A stretch of DNA of 64,000 bases from Niastella koreensis GR20-10 (GCF_000246855.1 NC_016609.1:5530744-5594743); one strand, 5' to 3'; counted from the first letter of the stretch, positions 32,362 to 42,113 are shown. A program made the numbers and translations. Notes: generated by a model from the sequence alone, not told the origin.

Positions 32362-34687
32362 TGGCGCACAGGGCCAGAACATACAGAACAATCCGGGTTC
32401 GAACCACGGAAATAAATTTGAACAGTTGGGCACCATACTGCCAACACCCAACGAATACCGCACCGCCAGTGGTGCGCCCGGTCCTAAGTACTGGCAACAA
32501 AAATGCGATTACGATATCAAGTGCGAACTCGACGAAACCAACCTGAAACTGACCGGCAGCGAGGCCCTCACTTATTTCAACAATTCGCCCAATACGCTTA
32601 CGTATTTGTGGCTGCAGCTGGATGAGAACCAGCACAGCTCGACCAAAAACGCCAATTACCAAACCGGCAGCGGCCTGCCCAAACAGCTGGATGCAGCCCA
32701 GATTGAGCGTTTTGAAGAAGTTACTTCAGACAATGGTTATGGCTGTAACATCGTAAAAATAACCGATGCATTGGGTGCACCGCTCAAATACACCATCAAC
32801 AAAACCATGATGCGGGTTGAGTTACCAACTGCATTAAAACCCGGACAAAAATTCGCCTTCAACATTAACTGGAATTACAAGATCGCCGACCGCTTTACCT
32901 TTGGCGGCCGCGGTGGTTATGAATATTTCCCCGAAGATGGCAATTACCTGTTCACTATAACCCAATGGTATCCCCGCCTGTGCGTATACAGCGATTTCCA
33001 GGGCTGGCAGAACCACCAGTTCACCGGCCGTGGGGAGTTTGCATTAACCTTTGGCAACTTTAAGGTGCAAATGACCGTGCCTGCCGATCATATGGTGGGC
33101 GCCACCGGCGAATGCCAGAACTATGCACAGGTATTATCGCCCGCACAAATGGCGCGTTATACCAAAGCACAAACAGCTAAAGAACCCGTTCAGATAGTAA
33201 CGCTGGATGAAGCTAAAAAAGCAGAGACCACCAAAAGCAAAACAAAGAAGACCTGGATCTTCAAGGCGGATAATGTACGCGACTTTGCCTGGACCTCTTC
33301 CCGCAAATTTGTATGGGATGCCATGCCAGCCGTTGTAGAAAGCAAAAAGATCATGTGTATGAGCTTTTATGGCAAGGAAGCCTATGGTTTGTACAGCAAG
33401 TTCTCCACCAAGGCTGTAGCTCATACCATTAAATCGTATTCCAAATTCACTATCCCCTACCCTTACCCTGTAGCGCAAAGTATTGAAGCTGCCAATGGCA
33501 TGGAATACCCGATGATCTGCTTCAACTACGGCCGTACCGATAAAGATGGTTTTTATAGCGAAGCCACCAAATATGGCATGCTGGGCGTTATCATTCACGA
33601 AGTGGGTCACAACTTCTTCCCCATGATCATTAACAGCGATGAGCGTCAATGGAGCTGGATGGATGAAGGCCTGAACTCATTTGTAGAATACCTCACAGAA
33701 GAATTGTACGATAATAAATTTCCTATTCGCGGAAAAGGACCAGCCTGGGCCATCGTGGATTATATGAAATTGCCTAAGGACAAGCTGGAGCCTATTATGT
33801 CTAACTCAGAGAACATTATAGGTTTTGGTCCCAATGCGTATACCAAACCCGCTACCGGTTTAAATATGTTGCGCGAAACCATCATGGGCCGCGAACTGTT
33901 CGACTATGCGTTTAAAGAGTATGCACGCCGGTGGGCATTTAAACATCCCGAGCCGGCCGACTTCTTCCGCACCATGGAAGACGCTTCCGGTGAAGACCTT
34001 GACTGGTTCTGGCGCGGCTGGTTCTTTGGAACCGACGCCTGCGATATCGCTATCGACTCGGTAAAATCCTTTAAGGTTGATCCCAACGGCGCCATACCAG
34101 GTGACGAAGTGGTTACCAAACAGGATAAACCAATGGTTACCGCCTTTGATGACATTTCCAAACAACGCAACCGGGATGACAAAAACATCCACTTCCTGAC
34201 CGACCAGGATACTACGTTGCACGATTTCTACTGGCGTTATGATCGCGGACTGGAAACACTGGACACCACGGCTTACCAGGTTACCAATCCTTCTATTGCC
34301 GAGCAGGCCGATGATGCTACGAAACAAAAAGCTGGCGATAAATTTTTCTACCAGGTAGAGTTCAGCAATAAAGGTGGTTTGGTTATGCCCATCATTGTTG
34401 AATGGACCTTTAAAGATGGCAGCAAACAGGTAGACCGCATTCCTGCCCAGGTTTGGCGTCACAATGAAAAATCAGTAAACAAGCTGTTTGTAAAAAACAA
34501 AGAAGTGGCTTCCATTAAACTGGACCCCATGCGTGAAACAGCAGATATTGATGAGTCAAACAACAGCTGGGGAACCATGCCAACACCTTCCAGGTTTTCA
34601 ATCTACAAAGCAAAACAACAACCGCGCGGACAGTCAATGGGGGTAACACCTATGCAAAAAGCGCAGGAGAAGAAAAAAGGATTCTAA
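32303..34687 (+). CDS. M1-family zinc metallopeptidase
   Basis: 794 residues with a signal peptide (MMNQKKQFLLLALAVAALYNGAQGQ). The gluzincin site is H432-E-V-G-H436 followed 18 residues later by E455 in WSWMDEGLNS, the exact HExxH-x18-E spacing of M1 peptidases; the GxMEN exopeptidase motif appears degenerate as ANGMEYP. The C-terminal third is beta-rich and may be an Ig-like domain. Expected in periplasm or outside, trimming peptides. The start ATG lies inside the HupE frame. Confidence 0.92.
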   Translation: MMNQKKQFLLLALAVAALYNGAQGQNIQNNPGSNHGNKFEQLGTILPTPNEYRTASGAPGPKYWQQKCDYDIKCELDETNLKLTGSEALTYFNNSPNTLTYLWLQLDENQHSSTKNANYQTGSGLPKQLDAAQIERFEEVTSDNGYGCNIVKITDALGAPLKYTINKTMMRVELPTALKPGQKFAFNINWNYKIADRFTFGGRGGYEYFPEDGNYLFTITQWYPRLCVYSDFQGWQNHQFTGRGEFALTFGNFKVQMTVPADHMVGATGECQNYAQVLSPAQMARYTKAQTAKEPVQIVTLDEAKKAETTKSKTKKTWIFKADNVRDFAWTSSRKFVWDAMPAVVESKKIMCMSFYGKEAYGLYSKFSTKAVAHTIKSYSKFTIPYPYPVAQSIEAANGMEYPMICFNYGRTDKDGFYSEATKYGMLGVIIHEVGHNFFPMIINSDERQWSWMDEGLNSFVEYLTEELYDNKFPIRGKGPAWAIVDYMKLPKDKLEPIMSNSENIIGFGPNAYTKPATGLNMLRETIMGRELFDYAFKEYARRWAFKHPEPADFFRTMEDASGEDLDWFWRGWFFGTDACDIAIDSVKSFKVDPNGAIPGDEVVTKQDKPMVTAFDDISKQRNRDDKNIHFLTDQDTTLHDFYWRYDRGLETLDTTAYQVTNPSIAEQADDATKQKAGDKFFYQVEFSNKGGLVMPIIVEWTFKDGSKQVDRIPAQVWRHNEKSVNKLFVKNKEVASIKLDPMRETADIDESNNSWGTMPTPSRFSIYKAKQQPRGQSMGVTPMQKAQEKKKGF

Positions 34688-34710
34688 TTCAATAGATCCA
34701 TATAAACAGA

Positions 34711-34741
34711 TCGTCCCGGCATTGTCGGGGCGATTTTTTTT
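34711..34741 (+). terminator. Terminator of the M1 peptidase operon
   Basis: TCGTCCCGG / TCGGGGCGA hairpin (5-base loop) followed by T8. Confidence 0.85.
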
Positions 34742-35112
34742 GCGCTATGATTAGCATATGGATTATCAATAACATTCCTGCCTGATGGTATACCCTTATG
34801 GGGATAAATTGCTGATTGCATATTGGTACTGAATACATTATTTTTGCCAGGGCTGAAATTAAAATTCAATGTTGCTTCTTAATCTGGATTTTTATTTCTA
34901 ATATAGCATTCAATTCCTTTGAAATTGCCAATGTTTTAAGGCTCCAATCTTCCAATAACAAACTATTATTTGTTCCATTAATCCTTATTGGCGCTGGCAG
35001 GTTCTGACGTTCCATCCTCTTGTGTTAATACACCGGCCAATTCCTTTGAAATAACTTCATTACAATTTCCATGTTCCTTAAAATAGCTTATATCTAAAGA
35101 CAATATATACTT
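34742..35112. other. AT-rich non-coding spacer
   Basis: About 370 bases without a convincing gene. A possible -7 element TATTTTTG is at 34839-34846 with ATTG 20 bases upstream; if used, the T9SS cargo mRNA at 35113 would carry a leader of about 260 bases. Short open frames here have no recognisable protein features. Confidence 0.5.
34839..34846 (+). promoter_or_regulatory. Possible -7 element TATTTTTG far upstream of the delta-60 gene
   Basis: Exact TAnnTTTG with ATTG at 34815-34818, 20 bases upstream, but 266 bases before the next ATG. Confidence 0.35.
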
Positions 35113-36987
35113 ATGAAGCAGTTTACCTCTACACTCACAATGGCCCTTTTATGCCTGTGCGCAAACGCCCAGGTAGGAAGCATAGACCCGACATTTAACT
35201 CATCTGGTACGCCCGGATATGTTACGAATTCTGTGGTAGGCACTAATGATTATGCTGCAGGAATAACTACGTATCCCGATGGAAGGATCCTGGTAGTTTC
35301 TTATGTGGATAACGAAGCTTTTACCGTAACACGTTATTTAGCTAATGGTACAGTGGATGGCACGTTTGCCACTGGCGGCACCTTCAGTCAAAGAAGAAAT
35401 GCAGGCGATAATGCTCCTTCTTATGCTATAAAATTATTGAGCGATAACTCCATACTGCTGGCAGGTTCTGACTATCCCACTTCCAAGAACTTTGCTTTAT
35501 TGAAATTGCAGCCTAACGGTACGCCCGATTTAACTTTTGGGTCCAGTGGCGATGGTTGGGTAGAAACCGATATTGCCGGACACGACGAAGCTTACGCGAT
35601 AGCAACACAAACTGATGGCAGCATTGTGTTGGCAGGGTACAGTACCTCCACCGTTGGCACCAAAGATTTTGCTGTGGTTCGTTATTCATCTGCAGGTATT
35701 ATTGATGCGGGGTTTGGCACCGGGGGTAAAGTATTTACTCATATTGCAGGTAACGATGTTGCTCAAAGTATTGCCATCCAGCCTGATGGTAAAATTGTAG
35801 TTGGCGGAACTAGCGATGCGGATGGCACCGATCCCAACTTTACAGTGATCCGGTATAATTCAGATGGGTCGCTCGACGCTGCAGGGTTTGGTACCGGCGG
35901 CGTAGCTACTTTTGATTTGGCGACCAGAGGAACAGCCGGGTCAAAAGACTTTGGCTATTCACTGGCATTACAATCTGATGGCAAGATCTTATTGGCCGGT
36001 AAATCAACCGGTGTAGCGCTGTCGGGCGGTGATATGGCGGTAATTCGTTTAACCACTGCAGGTGCACTGGACGCAACGTTCAACCCCTCCGGGGCAATAC
36101 CAGGCATCAGTACCGTTAACAACGGTGGCGCCGCCAATAATGATGATGGCGCCAATGCCATTGCTTTGCAAAATGATGGCAAAATGGTGCTGGCAGGCTC
36201 AACTGATGGCACCCCATCTCCAACCTTTGGCCTATTGGTAGCACGTCTTAAAGCAGATGGTACGCTTGATGCTACTTTTGGCACTGGCGGACTAACTGTT
36301 TCTGACATTACCTCTACAGGGAATGAATTAGGAAATGTTATGACATTATACAGTACCCGCATTTATGTTGCAGGTTCCACAGGTTCACCAAAAGATAATC
36401 TTATAGTTGCTTACCAAAACGATGCAGTATCGCTGCCATTGGTATTATCACAGTTCTATGCCCAAAAGCAAACCAGCAAAGTAGTATTGCAATGGCAAAC
36501 CAGCAGCGAAGAAGCTGTTAAACAATTTGTTATAGAGCGCAGCACCGATGGTAAAACCTACAAAGCCATTGGCCAGGTTGCCGCCTCAGGAACCAGCAGC
36601 CTTACCAAAAACTATTCATTTGCCGATGTGAGCCCTTATATGTCGGCCAGCAACTATTACCGGTTGAACATGCAGGATATCGATGGCTCCGTTAAATACA
36701 GCAAAATACTCATCATTAAATTTGATGGTCAGTTAACCACCAGCATGTCAGTATTCCCTAACCCAACCAGGGACTTACTGCAGGTACAACTGCCCGATGG
36801 GATGAACGGCCAGGTAGCTTTACAGGTGTTTGACCTCAACGGCCGCCTGATGAAATTCTCGAACCTGGCTTCCGATGGCAGTGCGCTTAACACCACTGTT
36901 GACGTAAGCACGCTCGTAAAAGGTATTTACATCCTGAAAGCACAAGCCGGTAATGTTACATTAACCAGCCACTTTATTAAGAAATAG
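35113..36987 (+). CDS. T9SS cargo with delta-60 repeats
   Basis: 624 residues; signal peptide MKQFTSTLTMALLCLCANAQ. About seven delta-60 repeats of 50-60 residues follow, each with an ALQ.DGKI..AG core and a DATFG/LDATFG.GG end (e.g. IAIQPDGKIVVGGTSD), which probably form a beta-propeller. From about residue 440 comes an Fn3-like linker (SQFYAQKQTSKVVLQWQTSSEE) and a type IX sorting domain (SVFPNPTRDLLQVQL ... STLVKGIYILKAQ). The protein should be exported through the T9SS and displayed on the surface; ligand unknown. Confidence 0.9.
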   Translation: MKQFTSTLTMALLCLCANAQVGSIDPTFNSSGTPGYVTNSVVGTNDYAAGITTYPDGRILVVSYVDNEAFTVTRYLANGTVDGTFATGGTFSQRRNAGDNAPSYAIKLLSDNSILLAGSDYPTSKNFALLKLQPNGTPDLTFGSSGDGWVETDIAGHDEAYAIATQTDGSIVLAGYSTSTVGTKDFAVVRYSSAGIIDAGFGTGGKVFTHIAGNDVAQSIAIQPDGKIVVGGTSDADGTDPNFTVIRYNSDGSLDAAGFGTGGVATFDLATRGTAGSKDFGYSLALQSDGKILLAGKSTGVALSGGDMAVIRLTTAGALDATFNPSGAIPGISTVNNGGAANNDDGANAIALQNDGKMVLAGSTDGTPSPTFGLLVARLKADGTLDATFGTGGLTVSDITSTGNELGNVMTLYSTRIYVAGSTGSPKDNLIVAYQNDAVSLPLVLSQFYAQKQTSKVVLQWQTSSEEAVKQFVIERSTDGKTYKAIGQVAASGTSSLTKNYSFADVSPYMSASNYYRLNMQDIDGSVKYSKILIIKFDGQLTTSMSVFPNPTRDLLQVQLPDGMNGQVALQVFDLNGRLMKFSNLASDGSALNTTVDVSTLVKGIYILKAQAGNVTLTSHFIKK

Positions 36988-37011
36988 ACAATTGACAATA
37001 GTAATATGAAT

Positions 37012-37047
37012 AAAAGAGCCTCCCGATGTGCAGGGAGGCTCTTTTTA
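37012..37047 (+). terminator. Terminator of the delta-60 gene
   Basis: Perfect 13-bp stem AAAAGAGCCTCCC / GGGAGGCTCTTTT, 8-base loop, T-rich exit. Confidence 0.85.
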
Positions 37048-37095
37048 TATTAAATGTATTTTATTGTCTGTTGCTTATTGCATATTGGCTATTGA

Positions 37096-37758
37096 CTAAC
37101 CACCTACGCTTCCATCCTTGTACCTCACCTTCTTTTTACCCGAATTCTTCTTTTCAAACTCCACTACTTCCTTTGGTTTGGCTACCGCTTTCTTTTCTGT
37201 GGCTACCGGGGCCTTGGCTGTTTCTTCCAGTTTTCCCAGCGTGTACACTTCAGAGCGAACTACCTGGCCGGTTTCGGGATCGTAGTATTTCCAGGTACCG
37301 TGTTTAATGGCCGCGCCTTCATTTTTTATAATCACCGTGTGGTAGGTATCAAATTTATCGGGGTCTTCAACTTCTAGCGTATCATATTCTTTATCGGGGT
37401 TCAGCGCCTTCCAGCTTTGTTCCAGCCTCAGTTGGCCCATTGTAGTAAAATAACGGCAAATACTGTCCTTAAGCCCCCATTTATAGTATTCTACACCCAC
37501 CAGGTCGCCCATGAGGGAATACAAACGCCACTCCCCTTCCTTACGGTCTTTTTCGTACCAGCCTTCCTCCTCATACCCGGCCTCGCCCCGTACGCCATCG
37601 AAATGGTTTTTCCAGGGGCCCCATTTACGGTTAATTTTATCAATCCGGTTCAGGGTATCGCCCGATGAGGTAAGCTTATAGCTTTTCCATTGGGCAAAGC
37701 TGTTCATAGAACTCAACAGGAACACAAATAGGATCAAACGCATTGTAACAGATTTCAT
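37096..37758 (-). CDS. Secreted MORN-like repeat protein
   Basis: 220 residues from ATG 37758 (a second ATG at 37743 is also possible); signal peptide RLILFVFLLSSMNSFAQ. Repeats of the MORN/YwqK type are seen as GYEEEGWYEKDRKEGEWRLYS, YYKWGLKDSICRYFT and HGTWKYYDPETGQVV. The C-terminus is Lys-rich (EKKAVAKPKEVVEFEKKNSGKKK), perhaps contacting envelope polyanions. Function unknown. Next to the TonB-C protein on the same strand. Confidence 0.75.
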   Translation of the reverse strand: MKSVTMRLILFVFLLSSMNSFAQWKSYKLTSSGDTLNRIDKINRKWGPWKNHFDGVRGEAGYEEEGWYEKDRKEGEWRLYSLMGDLVGVEYYKWGLKDSICRYFTTMGQLRLEQSWKALNPDKEYDTLEVEDPDKFDTYHTVIIKNEGAAIKHGTWKYYDPETGQVVRSEVYTLGKLEETAKAPVATEKKAVAKPKEVVEFEKKNSGKKKVRYKDGSVGG

Positions 37759-37832
37759 AATGTAATAACCCGCAATAATAACGCCAACCCAGGCTTTTTC
37801 ATTGCCGGCAGACCGATGGGCCAATGTTAAAA

Positions 37833-38381
37833 TTAATGCGGATGCCCGCGATTGGCAGGGAGTCGGCAGATAATGCCGGCGCCCAATAAAATATCGGCTT
37901 TATGCTCTTCAGCAAGCTTATCAGGGTTCGCCACATGCGGGTCATAAAAAAGAATGCGGGTTTCTACCCTGGTAACAACGGGTTTACCTTTTACATAACC
38001 GGGCGCAAAGGCGCCCAGTTTACAGGCCACCCGGATAACTTCCCTGGCAAGAACCTCAGTTGAACCGGCATCGCACCTGGCATCAGTTACCTTACCTGCC
38101 CTGTCAATAAAAAAGTAAAGCCTGCAGAGCGTGGTTTCCACCGTGTCTTCAATGTCGCCCGGATACCGCAGTTTTTTTTGAAAAAACCTGCGTAACCCTT
38201 CATAATCAGTAGGAAATTTAAACATAACAGTATCGCCCCGGATCGTATTACACATGGAAAATCTCGCAGCTATAGTATCTGCACTGTTAGGCTGCCGCCG
38301 CAAACCTTTTTGGGTTTGACCTGCCAGCTGCTGCAACGATACAAACAGTAAAACGATAAGTATTAAACGTATTCGTCCCAT
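37833..38381 (-). CDS. Periplasmic TonB C-terminal-domain protein
   Basis: 182 residues. Signal peptide RLILIVLLFVSLQQLAGQ. The TonB-C fold is seen at about 70-150: LRYPGDIEDTVETTLCRLYFFIDRAGKVTDARC...VIRVACKLGAFAPGYVKGKPVVTRVETRILF, the usual YP...G.V....V.F.ID..G.V pattern. It lacks a membrane anchor and a Pro-rich linker, so it is not an energy-coupling TonB but a stand-alone domain. Four Cys in the mature part could pair. Confidence 0.8.
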   Translation of the reverse strand: MGRIRLILIVLLFVSLQQLAGQTQKGLRRQPNSADTIAARFSMCNTIRGDTVMFKFPTDYEGLRRFFQKKLRYPGDIEDTVETTLCRLYFFIDRAGKVTDARCDAGSTEVLAREVIRVACKLGAFAPGYVKGKPVVTRVETRILFYDPHVANPDKLAEEHKADILLGAGIICRLPANRGHPH

Positions 38382-38481
38382 ATGTTTATAGATAATAAAT
38401 CATCAATTTTTACATAATGGGAACGCTGCTAAGTTTACCTATTATTGGTGAGCAAGAAAAAGATACAGGAAGTCGCAATAA

Positions 38482-38901
38482 TTATTTGTCCATCAGATAC
38501 AACAGGGCTAATTCATAGCCCTTTAAACCAAGCCCGATGATGCTGCCGGCCGATTTACCTGATACGTGCGACAGTTTACGAAACTCCTCACGTGCATGTA
38601 CATTGGAGATATGTACTTCCACCACCGGGGTTTTTATGCTCGCTATGGCGTCGCCGATAGCTACTGAAGTATGGGTATAACCGCCGGGGTTCATAATAAT
38701 GCCATCATAGTCGAAACCAACCCGCTGTAATTCATTGATCAGCTCGCCTTCCACATTACTCTGGTAGTAATGAATATCCACCTGGGGGTACTTGTTTTTC
38801 AAAGTAACCAGGTAATCTTCAAAGGACGTGCTGCCGTAAATGCCGGGTTCGCGTTTGCCCAACAGGTTCAGGTTGGGGCCGTTGATGATAGCTATTTTCA
38901 T
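38482..38901 (-). CDS. aroQ: 3-dehydroquinate dehydratase, type II
   Basis: 139 residues from ATG 38901, the normal size. Type II features: IINGPNLNLLGKREPGIYGS with the catalytic Arg and Tyr loop, NVEGELINELQ, IIMNPGGYTHTSVAIGDA and VEVHISNVHAREEFR with catalytic His. It converts 3-dehydroquinate to 3-dehydroshikimate in aromatic amino-acid synthesis. A frame extension to 38964 comes from spacer sequence. No other shikimate gene is near. Confidence 0.94.
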   Translation of the reverse strand: MKIAIINGPNLNLLGKREPGIYGSTSFEDYLVTLKNKYPQVDIHYYQSNVEGELINELQRVGFDYDGIIMNPGGYTHTSVAIGDAIASIKTPVVEVHISNVHAREEFRKLSHVSGKSAGSIIGLGLKGYELALLYLMDK

Positions 38902-38934
38902 AATCTTAAGGAGAAAAAACCACTGAACACATAA

Positions 38935-39001
38935 TGCTGAACGCTGAACGCGAAAACCCAACAAAGAGAGCCTTGCGTCAGGCCTTCGGCGTTAAGCGTT
39001 C
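38935..39001. repeat. GCTGAACGCTGAACG inverted repeat
   Basis: AACGCTGAACGC (38940-38951) pairs with GCGTTAAGCGTT (38990-39001) with one mismatch. The arms themselves are a reiterated 8-base word. Confidence 0.6.
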
Positions 39002-39006
39002 TGTGT

Positions 39007-39030
39007 AAAGGGTGGTTTTACCCACCCTTT
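39007..39030 (-). terminator. Terminator of carA
   Basis: 9-bp stem AAAGGGTGG / CCACCCTTT directly after the carA stop, 6-base loop. Confidence 0.7.
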
Positions 39031-39034
39031 TATA

Positions 39035-40144
39035 TTAGTTCATATGCTCTTTAATCAAATTGATGAAGTCATCGAACAGGTAACGGCTGTCGTGCGGACC
39101 AGGCGTGCTTTCGGGGTGGTATTGAACCGAGAAAGCCGGTTGATCTTTCATTCTGATGCCTTCGATAGACTCATCGTTCAGGTTCACGTGGGTAACCTCG
39201 ATATTTTTAGCCTTCTTAACAGACTCAGGATCAACACCAAAGCCATGGTTTTGCGTAGTCACTTCGCATTTACCGGTCAACAGGTTCTTAACCGGGTGGT
39301 TAAGGCCGCGGTGACCATGGTGCATTTTATAGGTATCGATGTCATTAGCCAGGGCAATCAACTGGTGGCCCAGGCAAATGCCAAAGGTGGGTACCTTTTC
39401 TTTGAGCACATCTTTTACGGTGATGATGGCGTAATCCATCGCTGCCGGGTCGCCAGGACCGTTGGAGATGAAATAACCATTGGGTGCAAAGGCTTTCAGC
39501 TCGCTGATAGGCGTTTTAGCCGGGAATACCTTTACATAGGCGCCACGCTCCACCATACAGGTAAGAATGTGTTGTTTGGTGCCAAAATCGAGCACCGCAA
39601 TCTTAACCGGTGAATTGGGATCGCCAAGGGTATAAGGCTTGGTGGTGCTTACCACACTGGCCAGCTCCAGGCCGTCCATGTTAGGCGTTTTAGCCAGTTC
39701 TTTTTTCAACTCCTCAACATCGGTTATTTCTGAGGAGATGATGCAGTTCATGGCGCCTTTTGTGCGTACGTGCGTTACCAGCGCGCGGGTATCAACCCCC
39801 TCTATGCACACGATATTGTTTTTGATCAGGTATTGATCAAGTGATTCAGTAGCCTGTTTACGACTGTATTGTTCTTCCAGGTTGCGACCGATCATTCCGC
39901 GGATCTTCACACTATCCGACTCAACATCAGTGTCTTTAGTTCCATAATTACCTACGTGCACACTGTTCATAATAACAATTTGTCCGTAGTAACTGGGATC
40001 GGTAAATACTTCCTGGTAACCGGTCATCCCGGTATTAAAACAAATTTCACCAGTTGTAGTGCCTATTTTTCCAAAGGCTTTACCATAATGAATGGTGCCA
40101 TCTTCCAATAACAAAACAGCGGGTTTTTGTAGCGTATTCGACAT
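39035..40144 (-). CDS. carA: Carbamoyl-phosphate synthase small subunit
   Basis: 369 residues, full length. N-terminal CPSase domain (FNTGMTGYQEVFTDPSYYGQ) and C-terminal class I glutaminase domain with the nucleophile C257 in GICLGHQL and the His-Glu pair in QYHPESTPGP. It supplies ammonia from glutamine to CarB for arginine and pyrimidine synthesis; carB is not in this window. A -7 element lies at 40165. Confidence 0.96.
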   Translation of the reverse strand: MSNTLQKPAVLLLEDGTIHYGKAFGKIGTTTGEICFNTGMTGYQEVFTDPSYYGQIVIMNSVHVGNYGTKDTDVESDSVKIRGMIGRNLEEQYSRKQATESLDQYLIKNNIVCIEGVDTRALVTHVRTKGAMNCIISSEITDVEELKKELAKTPNMDGLELASVVSTTKPYTLGDPNSPVKIAVLDFGTKQHILTCMVERGAYVKVFPAKTPISELKAFAPNGYFISNGPGDPAAMDYAIITVKDVLKEKVPTFGICLGHQLIALANDIDTYKMHHGHRGLNHPVKNLLTGKCEVTTQNHGFGVDPESVKKAKNIEVTHVNLNDESIEGIRMKDQPAFSVQYHPESTPGPHDSRYLFDDFINLIKEHMN

Positions 40145-40164
40145 CTTACTATAAAAAAATTTTG

Positions 40165-40172
40165 CAAAAATA
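40165..40172 (-). promoter_or_regulatory. -7 element TATTTTTG of carA
   Basis: Exact minus-strand match 20 bases before the ATG at 40144, inside the rplQ-carA spacer. Confidence 0.55.
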
Positions 40173-40360
40173 ACACAATAAATCTGATTTCAGGATTTTG
40201 GGATTTAGAGATTTTTGCGATTTATAATGCTTTAAGAGTATTAACAAATCTCAACGTCACAGGTTCCCGAAAATCAGAAATTTAAATCCTATCCCGGCAG
40301 GCAAAAAAAAGTCCCGACGTTGCGGTCGGGACTTCATTATATGAACCAATTCGGTCATTT

Positions 40361-40867
40361 TTACTTCGCTGCTTTTTTAGCTGGTTTTTCTTCAGTTGCT
40401 TCAGCGGCAGGAGCGGCAGCAGTGTCATCAGCCTTTTTACGGGCACTTCCGCTACGACGTGTTTTCTTCGCAGCTTCTTTAACTTCGCCTTTTCCTTTTC
40501 CGTAGATTTCGTTGAAGTCTACCAGTTCAATCATAGCTGTTTCAGCATTATCACCCACGCGGATACCCAGCTTAATGACGCGGGTATAACCACCAGGACG
40601 GCCACCAACTTTCTCGGCGATTGCGCCAAACAGTTCGGTAACTGCCTCTTTGTTCTGCAGGTAGCTGAACACCACACGACGGTTGTGCGTCGTATTTTCT
40701 TTAGCCTTTGTTACCAGCGGCTCGATAAAGGTGCGCAGTGCTTTTGCTTTTGCTAATGTGGTGTTGATACGCTTGTGCTTAATCAGTTCACTAGCCAGGT
40801 TCTTCAGTAACGCCTTCCGGTGGGAGGCCGTTCTGCCCAGGTTGTTAATTTTGTCGCCGTGACGCAT
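40361..40867 (-). CDS. rplQ: 50S ribosomal protein L17
   Basis: 168 residues. The conserved core [42 protein letters not shown] to about residue 125 is L17. The remaining 40 residues are an Ala/Lys/Glu-rich tail ([11 protein letters not shown]) common in Bacteroidota L17. Last gene of the alpha operon, separated from rpoA by a 156-base spacer carrying an inverted repeat. Confidence 0.96.
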   Translation of the reverse strand: MRHGDKINNLGRTASHRKALLKNLASELIKHKRINTTLAKAKALRTFIEPLVTKAKENTTHNRRVVFSYLQNKEAVTELFGAIAEKVGGRPGGYTRVIKLGIRVGDNAETAMIELVDFNEIYGKGKGEVKEAAKKTRRSGSARKKADDTAAAPAAEATEEKPAKKAAK

Positions 40868-40918
40868 GACGTTTTGTTTTATCGACTGTACCGTGTCAGG
40901 AATTACAGTCTACATTAT

Positions 40919-41022
40919 GAATGTGATAATGCGATAATTAGATAATATGATAATTCAAAAACGTGGATTTCGAAGGCCGCGTAAGCATTATCAAATTAGC
41001 TAATTATCACATTAGCTAATTA
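40919..41022. repeat. AATTATCACATTA-family inverted repeat inside the ribosomal operon
   Basis: AATGTGATAAT at 40920-40930 is perfectly complementary to 41003-41013. Additional GATAATTAGATAATATGATAA and TTAGCTAATTATCACATTAG words lie inside. It ends at the rpoA stop codon. Confidence 0.8.
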
Positions 41023-41023
41023 A

Positions 41024-42025
41024 CTAAAGTTCTTCTTTATCCAGACCTAACTTACTGAGATCCATACCGAAGTGCAAACCTCTTTCAGCCAGCACCTGCT
41101 CAATTTCAGCCAATGACTTCTGACCGAAGTTTCTGAACTTCATCAGGTCTTCCTGCTCGTATTGAACCAGCTCGCTCAAGCTGTTGATCTTTGCAGCTTT
41201 CAAACAGTTGAAAGCGCGTACAGACAGATCGAGGTCTTCGAGTGGGGTTTTGAGTATTTTGCGCAGTTGCAGCATTTGCTCATCCACCACATCCTCTTTC
41301 TTATCTTCTTTGTTATCGAAAGTGATGTTCTCGTCGGTGATGATCATCAGGTGCTGGATCAGGATCCGGCTGGCTTGTTTCACCGCTTCTTCAGGGTGAA
41401 TGGTACCATCGGTAGAAACATCCATGATCAGCTTTTCGTAGTCAGTACGCTGTTCAACACGGGTGTTTTCGATAGCATACTTTACGTTTTTGATCGGGGT
41501 GAAGATGGCATCAGTTGGGATGTAACCAAATGGTGCATCTTTCACTTTATTATCTTCAGCAGGAACATATCCGCGACCTTTTGAAACGGTCAGTTCAATA
41601 TCCAGCTTAGCTGAAGAATCCAGAATACAGATCAACAGATCGGGGTTCATGATCTCGAAGTTTTGAGTAGCTTCTCCGATCATTCCGGCTGTGAATTCTG
41701 ATTTATTCTTAATGCTCAGGGTGATTTTCTCCTGGCTCACTTCATGATCTACCTTCTTCTTGAACCGAACCTGTTTCAGGTTCAGGATGATCTCCAGCAC
41801 ATCTTCAGTAATACCCTTGATGGTAGCAAACTCGTGGTCTACACCTTCAATACGAATACCTACGATAGCAAACCCTTCCAATGAACTCAACAATACTCTG
41901 CGCAAAGCATTACCAATGGTTACACCGTAACCAGGCTCTAACGGACGAAACTCAAACTGAGCTTCAAATTCCGTTGCTTTTTGTAAAACTATTTTGTCAG
42001 GTTTCTGGAAATTTAAAATTGCCAT
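41024..42025 (-). CDS. rpoA: DNA-directed RNA polymerase subunit alpha
   Basis: 333 residues. Alpha-NTD with FRPLEPGYGVTIGNALRRVLLSSLEG (dimerisation) and alpha-CTD with LRKILKTPLEDLDLSVRAFNCLKAAKINSLSELVQ...LMKFRNFGQKSLAEIEQ. Full length. It assembles the polymerase core and contacts activators and UP elements. Confidence 0.98.
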   Translation of the reverse strand: MAILNFQKPDKIVLQKATEFEAQFEFRPLEPGYGVTIGNALRRVLLSSLEGFAIVGIRIEGVDHEFATIKGITEDVLEIILNLKQVRFKKKVDHEVSQEKITLSIKNKSEFTAGMIGEATQNFEIMNPDLLICILDSSAKLDIELTVSKGRGYVPAEDNKVKDAPFGYIPTDAIFTPIKNVKYAIENTRVEQRTDYEKLIMDVSTDGTIHPEEAVKQASRILIQHLMIITDENITFDNKEDKKEDVVDEQMLQLRKILKTPLEDLDLSVRAFNCLKAAKINSLSELVQYEQEDLMKFRNFGQKSLAEIEQVLAERGLHFGMDLSKLGLDKEEL

Positions 42026-42113
42026 ATTTTAAAATTCTGTTTTTTACGTTAGTCGAACTGTGAATGTGAGTGATTAGGGTAAGCGTTTCACCGATACGGA
42101 TCAGCCTTCACGA

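Noticed and set aside
33860-34462. Open frame of 200 codons antisense to the M1 peptidase gene
   Set aside because: Shadow frame; composition follows the opposite strand.
34816-35007. Possible 63-codon gene in the AT-rich spacer
   Set aside because: No signal peptide, domain or usable start context; hydrophobicity comes from AT-rich codons.
39044-39613. Long open frame (189 codons) antisense to carA
   Set aside because: It mirrors carA codon structure, has no protein family features and no promoter.
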